Assembly (NCBI GenBank): GCA_009760855.2
Contig: WPIO01000059.1
Span: 1,105,001 to 1,157,500 of the forward strand
Length of the DNA stretch: 52,500 bases
Source of the DNA: Cristatella mucedo
Taxonomy: Eukaryota > Bryozoa > Phylactolaemata > Cristatellidae
Direction of reading: 5' to 3'
The position numbers and the translations under genes are program-made. How positions within the stretch are numbered: the stretch's first letter is position 1; every line of letters starts with the position of its first letter. The notes below the pieces were generated by a model. It saw only the letters and a program-made list of their open reading frames with translations. It had not been told where the DNA came from and did no database searches. Below are positions 1 to 37,500 of this stretch, one piece after another.

Positions 1-334
1 CGGTCACGAGCACCGGCCTTGACCTATCCGACCTCCTCGCTCTGACTCAGTGAGAGCTCTGGCATCTTCTTCTTCGGTTTCCAGTTCCTCTTGCCGTTGT
101 GTGCACTATGAAATATTTTGATGAACAGACCTTCAATTCGCATGCATCGAAAATCTGGAATTCGCACGCGGCTCTCGTGTCACGACCTGCAATGACTTTG
201 CACATCATTCAAGTCTCAGCTAAAGACTCGCTCACTCTCTCACTCACTCTTCTGTTCAGCTTTTCCTTCATCCGAGTGATGAACTTGTCGTTTTTTTTCC
301 TGTGTGCTTACGCGCTGTGTGGACGTCAGAGCGT

Positions 335-575
335 CCTCTGACGTGACGACATCTAAAAGGAAGTTTAAAATGCACCCTTTTATTGCAGCATTTGGCGGGT
401 CTTTGTGATTCGTCCTTCGTGTGCGTGTACCTGCTTACACTGTGCCTGCTGCTTGCAGATGTTACCACCAAACATTTGGTAAAGCTTTATATGCATTATC
501 TGTAAAGTGCCTAGAGAGAGATTCAGTTGTCTAAGGGTGCAATACAAATGTATTATTATTATTATATGATTCAGT
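335..575 (+). mobile_element. LINE 3' end, degraded
   Basis: It matches the last part of the window's LINE: a remnant of the ORF end (catctaaaaggaagtttaaa), the 3' UTR phrase ctttgtgattcgtccttcgt, the tail hairpin region (aaagtgcctagagagagatt) and the terminal (att)n. It is 5'-truncated, as is typical of LINEs. Confidence 0.75.
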
Positions 576-1149
576 GCATGTTGCTAAGCAGGGGTCATAC
601 TAAGCTGTGCCCCTAAGTGTTGTCTTTTGTGCTTTTGCATGTTGTTCTAACCATGATACTGGGTGAGCTGTAGCATGTGGTGCATGTAGTCAACCGTTAG
701 ATATCGCTTTGCTTTTCTTGCCTGCACGGAGCTTTACTTGGCAAGCACGTGCAGTATTGTGACTTCCATTGCACTCATTTAATTTTTCTAAAATCTATGT
801 TACTACCCAGATATGAATATGTCACCGGTTACAAGCAAGTAATACTTGGAGGAGAAGACCACACAGAGTCGTTGGCAGGCCGCCCTCCGTCCAGTGGGTG
901 AATGTGCAGAATAGCTAAGTGGAAGCATAACATAACAGCTAGGTTCAAGTTTGGACCACTTCCCCCTCAGCGGTCGATCGGTTGGAAGGCTGAGCGCATC
1001 ACGTGATGATTATTTGCTTTTGGGGCAAGCGTGATATCGTGAAAGCCGAGTCGTAAAGCAACTGTATAGAGATTTGGTTCTCTTAGGGTGCTGCAAAAAC
1101 AGCCTATTACTATTATAATAATTATTATTAAAATAAGTAGTACGTATTG

Positions 1150-1460
1150 TCGAAGCAAGAGCTGTGAGGAGCACGCAAGTTTTTAGCTTCTTCTTGGATG
1201 CCATCAAATAATGAGATGCCGTAATGTAAGTCGGTGGTGAGTTCCAAGCATTGGTAGCATTGCAGCTGAAGGGCACGGTCTCCGCAAAGAATTTGAACTT
1301 GATGAGGGGTAAAGGTAGTCGACCAGAGCCAGACGAGCTGGTGGTACAACAGGATGCCTAATGTGAAACAGGTTCAGATAGGTTGGCCGGATCATGACAA
1401 TGGAGGGAGTGATAAGTGAGGGTCAGAGTCTTGACATCGATACGATGCTTGATGGGTACC
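1150..1460 (-). mobile_element. LINE RT C-terminal fragment
   Basis: Diverged reverse-strand sequence matching the LINE ORF end: agtcggtggtgagttccaag, cacggtctccgcaaagaatt and cgatacgatgcttgatggg. The 3' UTR and hairpin are missing on this copy. Confidence 0.65.
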
Positions 1461-1560
1461 GAGTGAGCCATTTAGGATATTCCGCATTCTGGTGACACGA
1501 TAACACATGTCGAAACTTTCGTAATTGTGTATTTGTGACCTTGAACTTCATTTCTGTACG

Positions 1561-1717
<157 letters not shown>

Positions 1718-2274
1718 ATGTGAATGCATTCACAGGCCCATATGCATTCCAAGTACACCCACTATCCGGTTGCCAACTGTGACACATGTTTTCCAACCGT
1801 ACTGCCTGCTACTTCCAAGTTGCTCACTTCCTCAACTGCCCTCTTCACTGAGCTATGCTTCTCATTTTCTCTTTGTTGCACGGTAATTAAGTATGTTTAC
1901 TACCATGTGCACGCCAAAAGCCACTAAGGCTTTGATTTCGATGTAGAAACTCTCTTACATATCACCCACTTAAGTCTTTGTTGCTTCGTGGAGTTACATA
2001 GGAGATACATTCTAATAAATTGCAAGTAGATGCATGTACACCAGTGTACTCGGCCTGCCTGATTCTATGCAATATTCTCCGTTGGTACGATATTAGATTG
2101 ACATTCTTTATTTCATTTTGAGGCTGTATCTAGTACACATACTGTCGTAATAACGAATCAATGTGTTGCACGTTCTGTACAAGTAAGAAGTAAATAGAGA
2201 TTAGCTGATCAAACGGCCTCATTTATATATTCTTTCATACTCTTCACGAAGACGCGTCTCGATCCTGGTTGTAG

Positions 2275-27169
<24,895 letters not shown>

Positions 27170-29007
27170 TGCTAGCATACGCAGCAGTGTGCCTTCAGAA
27201 GTCGCCTGCCTTTGGCAGCCGGCAAGGAGGGGGGAGGTACGACAGAAAAGCAACTTTGCGGCTGGTTCGATGGCCACGCGACGATGGCTCGGCTGGAGCT
27301 CGGAGTTTTCCTTGTTGACCACTGACCAGCTCCGAAGCTGCTTTTAGCACTGCCCATGCCGTTGCTGGCCAGCCTCTCACACTTTACGTTCTGATGAATA
27401 GTGACACCAGCATGAGAGGGGCTGATGTTTTGCGTGCTCATCGGCTGCAGTTTGGGTACCTTGCTCTGCTCACGTGTTTCTTTTTGGTGACGGAGCTGCC
27501 TACATGGCCCAGCCCAGTTGATGCATGCTAGCACTGCCACTGCTCACCATATTGCTTATGCTATACAGGGCTGGTGTAGTGCCACTCTGATGAAAGTCGC
27601 CAACATATGTTCTAAACTGAGTGCTTTCTCTGCCTATTCGGCTTGAGATCTTTGGCTCCAGAGACAAGCTGTGCCTGGTGCTATGCCGTCGCTCATAGCT
27701 TGCTGGCCAGTTGTTTTGCTCCCGTGGAATACTCGCAATTTCTTTCAACTTTTGGATCTTCTACGGAGCTACTACGAGCAGTGATACACATAGCGACTTA
27801 CATCTGGATTATTTCACAATTCGTGATGGTTATGTTGGATCGGTAACAGTGATAGCACACATGCAAGGCTAAAGACTGTCACATCTTTGCTAGAGGCAGT
27901 TCAAGCGTTGCCACCAATATTAGCTCACCTGTGTTGACCACCACTCACCGAATGTGCTAATTCGTCGTATGTACACGTCCCAACCTGCATCCATTCTTGT
28001 TTTGGTAACGTCCAGAACTCGTAGCCACTTGTTACTTGCTTTAGCAATCAGTGGTGTGGTCTTCTGTGTGGATATGCAAGTGCCCTTGCTTGTGCAGCTA
28101 CCGAGATGTTGCAAACCTGTTCGGTATACGATGTGACATTTGTTCCAGAATGTAGGCTTGGCATTGTACCAGTTGTCAGCCACTTGATGCTGCTTTTTAC
28201 TTTGCTGCCGATTGCTATTTTGTATACTGCTTAGTAACAAGAAAATATGCTGGTTTCTTTTTGGGATCTCTGGCTACAAGTATTCAGCTGCATCAGTGGG
28301 GAGTGTCTCAAATGTTGAGTAAACGGTGATCGGTGGACCTTTTTGCTCCCTTTCCGCCTCTGAATCCTTTCGATACACGACATTGTGATTGTGATTTGGT
28401 CAAGATGCTATCGACTAGAGAAGAGTTTAGATTTGCAGGTGACCACTGGTTCAATATGGTTCAAGAGCTGCGTGATATCGACTCACGATCGCTGACTAAT
28501 CGGTGCCTACTACCGAACCCACCTCTTTCCTAAAAGAGGTTTTCCGTTTTCACGTCGAGCTCCAGCAGCTTCGTCTAACCGTGCAGGCTGCATCTGACTG
28601 TCAATTTATTCAAATTCAGCGTGCTTAGTTTTGTGGTGGAAATGTGAGTGGTCTGATGCTAACTAGACAAGGCGAGGTTGGTGCTCCTGCTAATGTGTGT
28701 TCGATAGTCTGTGCTTGTTGTGAAATAGGGATAAAAGTGAGGACTCGGTGTGAGCCACCCCAGTCTCTGCATTGCAGTAGATGCTAGATCACAGGGGGCC
28801 CTAAGGTGTGCAAGCAGTTAACTTCAACAGTCAAAGCCCCGTGGAAACAGCGAGGCCCCGAAGAAATTCTTCGGTCGTTGCATTTGTTCGGCGTGTTGGC
28901 ACGCCTAGCGTAATGCTATCGCAATTAAAAAAACGACGCGATTCATGGAAGAGCCTCTAAGTAAAAGTGGTCAACTCGATTTACTCATTTGTATGTGCAA
29001 ATTTGTT

Positions 29008-29515
29008 TAGCTGATTTAACAGCCTCATTTGCATAGCGGCAGAAAAGCCTTAACGGCTATCACCACCGCTTGCAGTTGGCAATAAAGGATTCAAACTGCA
29101 GGATTCGAACCCACGACCTTGGTCGAGAAGAGCGGGCACCTTACCTCTTGATCTGTCACGGCCCAGTACACGGGAGTATTTAGAATGGATGCTCAACCCC
29201 GCCGTACTACCATGTTATGAAATGAATGAATATAAAGGTCGGCTGATTCTCAGCCTTATTTTTGCACATATCGGCAGAAGAGCCTAGTGGCGATCACCCT
29301 GCTCGCTGCAGACAGCAGAGAATTACCTGCTGCAGGACTCGAACCCACGTCCTGGGTCGTTAATTAGTGAGTGCCATACTCTTTGGCTAAGACGCGGGCC
29401 AAAGTAAAAATCAGTGATTCAAGAGTTTCGTTCACATAGCGGCAGCAGATCCCGGTGGCTTCGGGACTTGAACCTGCGACCTGGGTCGTGAAGCGCGAGC
29501 CAGCACTGACTCCAT
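29008..29515 (-). mobile_element. Cluster of three SINE-2 copies
   Basis: Three reversed copies in tandem: 29008-29162 (standard form: ggattcgaacccacgacctt), 29235-29402 (diverged subfamily: ggactcgaacccacgtcctg, ending ctaagacgcgggcc) and 29410-29515 (partial: gggacttgaacctgcgacct). All lie in the same orientation with short unrelated spacers. Confidence 0.7.
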
Positions 29516-31267
29516 AGTAAGATCAAGTGAACACCAGAAAGATAGCAACTGCTTATCGGCTGGCTCTTTTAGTGCCACGAGCACAGAGATAGGAAGAGGG
29601 ACAGAGAACTAGAGAGCGAGAGACATGCTGATAGGTGAAGTGCAAAAAAATGGGCATGTTTTCTCGGCACCTGCACTATCGAACATTATATCAGCCAGAT
29701 TATGACAGCCCTAAAGATCATTAGCGGTTCCTGAATTACAAACAGTCCGTTATTAGAGCCAGATACCAGCTTCCTCTATAATAAGCTAGGTTGGTTATTT
29801 AGTCTGTATGTCTGTTACAGTCACTGACGGCACCTTTACACTGAGCCCTTTGCGTTATAGTTATATAGCTACCGAGACAGTACAGCAACGATGAATATCG
29901 CATTAAGGAGGGATAATTTGCATATGTAGCTGTCAGATGCGCTCTTATGATAATAGTTGTACACTGAAATGCTGCTACAGCTTCCTATGACTACGAACAT
30001 TAAAGGATTGTTTGAAAGGTGACCGTGGCATTCCAGTAGCTCGCGGCGGGCGGCTGCGCTGCGACCCCCTCAGCTGTTGTCTGGAGTGGGGCTTCCCAGC
30101 TGCCGCTAGGATCGTCCGACCGGAAGTCGCGCTGCGCCTGCCTTTGGTAAGCGAGGAGGAGCGTGCGTAAGCACAACCTGCCCGCGATTCTTCATGGAAG
30201 TTGTTGATACTACACGGTTAGTAGAAATTTAAAGATGATCAGCACGTCTGGCTGCTCCGTACAAGCAGCTCAATGTTGATTTGCTACTCGGAGCTGACGA
30301 GTAAAAAAAATTTTAATTCGATTTATGTTCATTTTATAACATTTTTTTATTAAACAACTGGAATACGTTCTCATTGTTCTTCCTATACAGATTTTCATTT
30401 ATCAACTAGGAACCAAGATTGGCAGTCAGTGTGTCTGGCTCACCTACTAGGTCAGCTGGCACTCAGGTCCGCCTTTTCAAAGCAAAGCTGGAAGTTTCCC
30501 GTGACTTAACACCGATGCAGGCTAATTTTCAAATAAAATCTAGTTTCCACCCTTAATTGCCGACCGGCCACTTTTCACGGCAGTGACTGGGGAGCAAAAT
30601 GGAGCTAGTAGAAGAATATAAGCACCTATCGCCGACAATGACGAGAAAAGCAAGTAACAAAGGAAGCCACTCGTCGGCGCACTGCCGTAACTCAGCAAAA
30701 ACGCCACACGCGATAAGCTCTACAAGAGGAAGAGACCGAGGAAGAAGCAGCAGCAGCCCGCGTGCTTTCCGCTCTAAGAAAAGCTCAGCGAACGTCTCAC
30801 TTATATCGAGGTCAAAAATAGTAAGAGACGGAAGGTGAGGTTCGAGCGCCTGATGACAATCCAGGTCACGTAGTGTGGAGTCACGACCGGATGCCGGGCT
30901 CCCCAGCAAGGCTGGGCTGGGCTTATCGCAGTCAGCGGACGCTCAGGCTCGCATCGTTATGCAACCGTGCCACTTCCCGTAATTTTTTGCGGGCATGAGC
31001 TATTATGTAATAATTAGCTGTGCTTTGGACTTTGAGTGAGCCAGCCATACTCTGTCTGGGCTTCGCATAAGGGATTTAGTTGTACACGATGGCTGATGTT
31101 GTATTTACTTAACCCTCAAGCCCACTACATTTTTGCCCCCTGAAATATATATGTATGTATGATTATACATAGAAATATATTTGAGAGGTGCGAAAATATA
31201 GTATATATATATACACACTGTATATGTATACACACACGTACATACAGGTATATAGGTGTTTGCATGT

Positions 31268-31440
31268 TTGTTAATAATAATACGTTTGATAAAGCACCCT
31301 CAGAGAACTCTACCTCTTTCTAGGCGCTTTACAATTGCTGCCAAGGAAGCACGATCGAATAATTAGCGGTAGCATGCTCAATAATCGACAAGAATAACAT
31401 GGTATTGGGTAGCATGCACAGAGTCAACATGCAAGTTGTC
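31268..31440 (-). mobile_element. LINE 3' end
   Basis: The + strand reads taataataatacgtttgata, then the hairpin (aagcaccctcagagaact ... ctttctaggcgcttt) and the 3' UTR phrase gtagcatgcacagagtcaac. Confidence 0.8.
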
Positions 31441-32351
31441 GGTGTCTCTATACAAGCTTACGTCGCGTATTCCCGTTTATAAATTACGTACGTACGCCAT
31501 GAACGCCTAGGCGTCATGCCAAGCAAAAATAGCTGCGAGCCAGTAATTAAGTCGAAGTGGATACATTGGTGTAACTCTCGCCGTTGGCTTCGGAAGTCTT
31601 GGGTTCACTCCCAATTTTGGAGCGTTATAGTCCAGTGCTTGCCAGTGTGACGGTTAGGTGTCATCTAGCAGTTTCGTCGCCGCGGAGTTCCTGGGGGGGG
31701 GGTCTGTTCTTGATTTTCTGCTACAGCGACAATGCCATCACTGCTGTGTACAGCGCCGCTGTATTCGGTTAATAATATCCACGGCGACTTCAATTCTATT
31801 GGGTGTCACTGCAGCTGTTACTTACTGCAATGTCGGCGGCGACCCACGGCGCTTATCCAGCGAGCGTCATGAGTCCGGTTTCGGTCATAATAAGCCAAGC
31901 GGCTTCCTTGCAGGTACTAGATCCTGGATGCGTCGGCCAATTAGCTCACAGTAAAAAATAATAACAATGAATTTGTGTAGCAGCTAAGAAAACAAAATCT
32001 CTTTCACGTCATGTAGGTTGAAAAGGAAGCCTATTGATTAGAGACGAACTAGTTGACCGTTAGACCAGACCCGCTGCCCTTAAGGAAACCCTAATACTGT
32101 GGTTGTGCTGAGTGATGTTGCACTCGTAACTTGAGATGCCAGTGTGCGACCGTCGTCGCAAGTCCCGAATAAAAATTCCAACTCTTGTTACGGATTTGGC
32201 CCTCTGCGGGTGTCGAAGAAGCATGCGTTAGAGACATGGACTCGCTGTATTAAGTTGAGATCTGGGACCTCTCAATTGCTGCCGCACTCGGCTGCTACTA
32301 CTACGTACCCGTCTGAGAGCTCCTGCATCGTGCTCTGCGTCAAATAAAAAT

Positions 32352-32505
32352 CTTACCTCATATAACAGGCTCATTTGTACGGCGGCAGAAGAGCCTTGTC
32401 GGCTATCGCCCACCGCTTGCAGTTGACATCGCAGGTTTGCCCAGCTACAGGATTCGAGCCCACGTGATCTCGTTGAGCGAAGAGGACGAGCACCTCGCCT
32501 CCTAT
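32352..32505 (-). mobile_element. SINE-2 copy, degraded
   Basis: cggcggcagaagagccttgt, caccgcttgcagttgacatc and caggattcgagcccacgtga are the reversed SINE-2 body and B box. Confidence 0.6.
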
Positions 32506-32547
32506 TGGCTGTTGTTGCGGCGTACCTGCGTACTTCAGTACTTCTGC

Positions 32548-33375
32548 ACGAAATCTAGGATTCGTGCTCCAACGCGACCTTTCGTTAGACGACCACATGA
32601 GCTCTACAATCAAGTCTGCATACTTTCAGCTACACAACATTGCTAAAATTCGTTCTTGCTTAAATAGGGATACCACATTTTGGTTGGTCCGTGCATTTGT
32701 GACATCCCGTCTTTACTTCTGTAACTCACTGCTTGCAGGCCTACCGGCACGTGCAATCAGGCGCTTCCAGCTGGTGTAAAACTCTGCAGCTAGCCTTGTC
32801 TGTCGTTAGCGTCGCAGTTACCACACCACTTCTCGCCGACCAGCACTGGCTACCAGTCAAGCAACGGATTGACTTCAAGGTTTTGTCGCTCACTTTTAGG
32901 TCACTTCATTCTTTGGCTCCAGCCTATCCCTCAGATCGACTCCCCCACCCGGCTACGCATCACACCACCAGCTTTTTAGAATCTAACTATTTACCTATGT
33001 CTCGTACAAACCTCAAATTCTTTGGAGACCGTGCCTTTAGTTCGTATGTTCCCAAAGTCTGAACTCACTCCCAACTTGCGTCAAGACATCCCCTGACTTG
33101 ATCACATTTAAATACAAACTAAAAACGCACCTATTTATGACAGCATTTAGTGGGTCCCTGTGATTCGTCCTTGATGTGCTTATGCGTGCTGACACTTCGC
33201 GTGCTGCCGCTAACCACAGTTGCATGCTGACCCCGTGCATGTCACCCCTAACCATGTTATTCATATAGTTAATCAAGTATGATACCACTCACCATTCGAC
33301 CGTGCTTCGTTCACAGAAAACTTAAAGCACCTTGAAAGAGATTAAGTTCTCCGAGGGTGCTTTTTAAGTGTATTA
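32548..33375 (+). mobile_element. LINE RT C-terminal part and 3' end
   Basis: It encodes the decayed RT end (QRDLSLDDHMSSTIKSAYFQ, then [20 protein letters not shown]), with a stop after FQLV and frameshifts. A 3' UTR follows, then the hairpin with altered but pairing arms (aaagcacc ... ggtgcttt). Confidence 0.85.
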
Positions 33376-33724
33376 TTGTTTGTGCCTCACCTGCCGCCAA
33401 TAGTTACGCAATTGACACAGCTAACAGTACTTTTCACCTGTGGCCAATAGTTAAGCCGTTGACGCAGCGAAGGGTCAGGCTACTAATGTATGCGATACTT
33501 ACAGACGTAGCTGCCGTGATTCATTGAGCTCTCTTATATGTACACATTTAGAGAAATAAAAGTAGAGTCTCGTTAAACCACTCACGTCCACGCTGTGTCT
33601 CCGTGAGACTCCACTAGAACTGCCGCCGCCGGCGCCACAGGAGCGAAACATTACGCGGGCTACGTTAGCGGCAAAGAAAATGAGTTCAGCAGCCTCTTCA
33701 GTAAAACCATCAGAAATGACCAGC

Positions 33725-33725
33725 A

Positions 33726-33822
<97 letters not shown>
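33725..33822. repeat. (TA)n microsatellite
   Basis: About 48 TA units with a rare C interruption. The TATATA..AATACTAG..AATAATATG sequence after it may be a decayed LINE tail (33840-33930, reverse). Confidence 0.93.
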
Positions 33823-33824
<2 letters not shown>

Positions 33825-34071
33825 AAATACTAGCAATAATATGTTTGATAATAATAGTAATAACATCAAATTTTTGTTATATGGTACCCAAAGTGAACTT
33901 AATCTTTTTGTTGGCACTTCTCGTGCGCTGGTTAGGAAACAGATTGATTGATAAATGTTGATAACGCGCTCAATCTCAGCACACAAAAAGGACACCGCAC
34001 ACGTATTGGGCCATTTCTGTGAAAAGCAGGTAGATTTTTGGCGTGTTTACAACATATAATATATTATGTAT

Positions 34072-34136
<65 letters not shown>
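34072..34136. repeat. (TA)n microsatellite
   Basis: About 32 TA units, 300 bp upstream of the RNF185 start. Confidence 0.95.
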
Positions 34137-34139
<3 letters not shown>

Positions 34140-34379
34140 TAACACCATAAGCTCGATCACACGCTTGGAATAAAAAGCCAATGAGACTCTTCATTACGAC
34201 CATCAATGTAGGCTTAGTCTTAAGGAAAAATAACAAAGTGGCCATTGAAAATATTTGGCGCAAGTCTTCGTCGATGAACCTAACCGTACGGCGAGCGTCT
34301 GTCCCTTGCGCAGCAGCAGCAGCGGCGAACCCGCGCGAAGCCGCCTTTTTCCGGAAGTCGCTGGTCCCGCCCACTCGCA

Positions 34380-34442
34380 ATGGTCGATGGCGGCCGCTCG
34401 GTAGGACATCTCGTTGTCGATTCCGTTTGTCGTCATGGCTAG
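34380..34442 (+). promoter_or_regulatory. Upstream ORFs overlapping the RNF185 start
   Basis: An ATG at 34380 opens a 20-codon reading frame in a different frame from the main ORF and stops at 34440-34442, after the main ATG at 34435. A second ATG at 34387 opens a 5-codon frame ending at 34404. If transcription starts upstream of these, both would lower initiation at 34435. The transcription start site is unknown, so the role is inferred. Confidence 0.45.
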
Positions 34443-34580
34443 CTCGCAGAACGCAAGAGAGGGCGACCCTGGACCGTCAGAAGCCAGACCTGACGATGGT
34501 GCTGCCGGAGCATACGAATGTAACATATGCCTGGACACAGCCAAGGACGCTGTTGTCAGTCTGTGCGGACACCTCTTCTG
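34435..34580 (+). CDS. RNF185: RNF185 exon 1 (start codon and first half of RING)
   Basis: The ATG at 34435 lies in cgtcATGg, a moderate start context, and is followed by [10 protein letters not shown], similar to human MASKGPSASA. 48 codons end in SLCGHLF and the first two bases of the next Cys codon (tg|gtgagc), so the intron interrupts a zinc-binding Cys codon. The RING Cys and His at residues 29, 32, 44 and 46 are encoded here. Confidence 0.95.
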
Positions 34581-37500
34581 GTGAGCCTGCCACTCGTGGC
34601 ACGAGAGCGGCGCCGCGGCAACGTGCCGCTGATTGCGGCCCTCATTCTTCTACGCACATCTCGTGGTGTCGTGGATTCGTGGCCCTTAGCGTCCCTAGTG
34701 GCTGCAGGAGCGTGTGTGTGCGCGGACGAGTCGCCGGAAGTCTTCTCGATACGCAGCCCTAGGGCGTTCGCAGCTTCAGGCGTAATAGTGCACCCGTGTC
34801 AGTTGCTGTTGCGATGCGAGCGAGTCCACACTGCGTGCTTCAGACTAGTGCAAGAAAATCACGCAAAAATTTAAACATCGGTAACAAGGGACAGAGGCGG
34901 AGTAAACTGTATCGCTTTGGTAGCGTTTCTGCATTCAGAAGCACGCACGTCAAGGGCAAGTCGCACGGATTGAGCATATGCCACGAGGAACGGTAGGGAT
35001 TTTAGCTTATCTTTAAATTTCAAGTGGGGGATGTTGCGACGTCAATCCGCGGTGATTTCCATGCTTTGGGAGCATGCGAACTGAAGGAACCATCTCCAGA
35101 TGAATACAGCTTTTTTTTTAGAGGCACAGGTAAATGGCTCGAGTCAGAAGAGATGGTACGATGCGATGCGAAGCACGGAGAAGAATTTAGGATAGGGAGG
35201 ATGGCCCCGGAAAGAGAATGAAAAGCCTAAAATTGAGTGATAGTGCCCTGAAGTCGGCAGGCTGCTTGATGGGAAGTCAGTGCAGGTCGGTGAGAAGGTG
35301 TGTCATAACAGTTGCTAAGTTCACGACAGGCTAGCCTAGCTGCCGAGTTTTGCGCAAAAGCTCAGCATCTGTTATTGCATAGGCAGGAAGACCTGCTAGT
35401 TTTGAGTGTAAGAATTCTAGATGGGATGTCACAAATGCACGAGTCAGCTTGTCTGTGGTACCCTTGTCTGAGCGGGTCCGAATTTGTGCAATATGGCTCT
35501 GATAATAATAATAGTAATGCATTTGATATAGCGCCCTCAGAGAACTCAATCTATTTCTAAGCACTTTATAGTTGCTTCAAAGGAAGCACGGTCGAATGGT
35601 TAGTGGCATCTAACGTATGTGGTATACACCAAGCTTACGATCGTCTGGTAGAGGCAGTGCTGCAATCATTCCAGTAAGATTGTCTGCTCGCTTGAGCTCT
35701 ACAATTGGTGTTAGATGTTTAGGGCGATTTTTTCTTGTTGGAAGGCAGGTAGGGGTGCTTGCTTCTGCAGCTATATACAGCACTGGCTGCTTATGACTGC
35801 CACTGCCTGCTTATTGCTTGCTCCCCATCCTCCTGTTGAAGAATGCATCAGGATCTGTGTCATTCGACTGTTTCACCCTGCGAGCTTGGTTGCAGGCTTA
35901 CTTGCGCTGTTGTCTGCAGACGTTTCGATGCTTTCATATGGAAGCTAGGTATATCTAGCTTCTTTTTAAATGCTCCCTCTTTTTTTAAGGAATCGTAAAT
36001 CGTTTACCACCTTGGTGGAAGGTCCGAACTAGACCAAAACGTGCATCGAAGAATCATCATATAAAAGCCCATCATAGGCTGCCCTGCCCATTAGCTGTAT
36101 GTATGTATACAGGCAGGCAGTAGGACCTGCTGACCCGTTGGCAGGCGCTAGGATCCTAGCCACTCGCAAGTCTAGTTTTTCTGTTCGGGTTGGGCTCGTG
36201 AGCGAAGTGCGCTGCAATCCACCCCCTTAAAAATAATATCAATAATAGTATTATTATTAAATAAATAATAAAATAAATAAATACTAGCTGATTTAACAGC
36301 CTGTTTTTTATAGCGACAGAAGAGCCTTTACGGCTATCACCACCACTTGCAGTGGCGCTAAAGGATCGCCCACCGCAGGATTCGAACCCACGACCTCGGG
36401 GCCGAGGTCGTGAAAAGCAACCGCCTTACCGAGTGAGCCATTACGGCTCATTATTATTAGTCATGATAATACATTTGTGTAGCCTCCTTAGAGAACTGAA
36501 TCTCTTTCTAAGCACTTTACAGATGCTATATAGAAATCATTACCAAATGATTGGTGGTAACATCCGAAAGCAGCAGGCACGGTGTAAGCAGGTGCATTCA
36601 CACAAAGAACGAATCACAGAAACCTACCAAACGCTGTAATAAACAGTTGCATTTTAAGCTTCTTTTTAAATGTCGTCATGTCAGGAGACGTGGAGACGTC
36701 AGTCGGGAGTGAGTTCCAGGCTTTGGGAGCATAGGAAATAAAGGCACGGTCTTCGACGGTTTTCGCGTTCTTACTAGATATGCTAAATGATTCGAGTCAG
36801 AAAAGCAGATTTAATGATTCTTCGCTTGGCTGGGGAGTAGTCCTGATAGGTAGGCTGGAGCAAGAGAATGAAGGTACCCAGAAGTAAGTGACAAATCCTT
36901 GAATTCGATACGATGCTTGATTAGGAGCCAGTGCAGGTCGGTGAAAAGTGATGTGATGTGGCAACTGCTACACTCATGACAGTCGAGCTTAGCTGCAGAG
37001 TTTTATACCAACTGTAAGCACCTGATTGCACATGCCAGGAGGCCAGCAAGCAACGAGTTACAGAAGTCGAGCCGGGATGTCACACGTGCATGGACCAATT
37101 TAGATGTAGTATCCTTGTCTAAGCAAGCCCGAATTCTGGCAATGTTAGGTAGCTGAAAGTAAGCTGACTTGTCTGTGAAGCTGATGTGGGGGTTTAATGA
37201 AAGGTCACTTTGGAAAAGGACACCTAGATTTTGTGCAGACTCAACAGAAGATACGCCGGCCGAACTCATTTTATTTTGAAGGATAGTTTTTCCAATTTTT
37301 GAGTAATACTTAGTTTTCCGATAACTAATAAGTTGCCATTATCTTCATTCAATTTAAGAAAGTTAGCTGCCATCCATGCGCTGATGTAATCAAAACATGC
37401 AGCAAGGATGTGTAGAAAATTTGATGTGCTCGAGGGCTGGGAGGGATCAAAGCAAAGGTACAACTGAGTGTCATCCGCATAGAAGTGAAAGCCTAGATTG

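Larger units (their letters stand above)
27170..34379. other. Intergenic region between SHC and RNF185
   Basis: 27170-29000 presumably starts with the SHC 3' UTR; no clear polyadenylation signal, gene or repeat was recognised. 29008-29515 holds three consecutive reversed SINE-2 copies. 29520-31140 is unknown. 31140-31260 has AT/TATG-type repeats. Then come a LINE tail (31268-31440), unknown sequence at 31445-32350, a SINE-2 copy (32352), LINE RT (32548-33375), (TA)n at 33725-33822 and 34072-34136, and the likely RNF185 promoter side at 34140-34380. Confidence 0.6.

Noticed and set aside
27170-28540. A gene just after SHC (ORFs 27172-27540, 27500-27748, 28333-28533)
   Set aside because: Short overlapping frames on both strands without known motifs; more likely 3' UTR and intergenic sequence.
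31955-32090. Possible degraded SINE-1 or LINE tail
   Set aside because: Only short matches (aaaatctctttcac, ttagaccagac); too weak to list as a feature.
36352-36439. tRNA gene at the B box near 36370-36400 (and similar at 12825, 29100, 51000)
   Set aside because: The B box fits a tRNA, but the acceptor and anticodon arms do not form a cloverleaf, and the same sequence recurs as a dispersed repeat: SINE-2.
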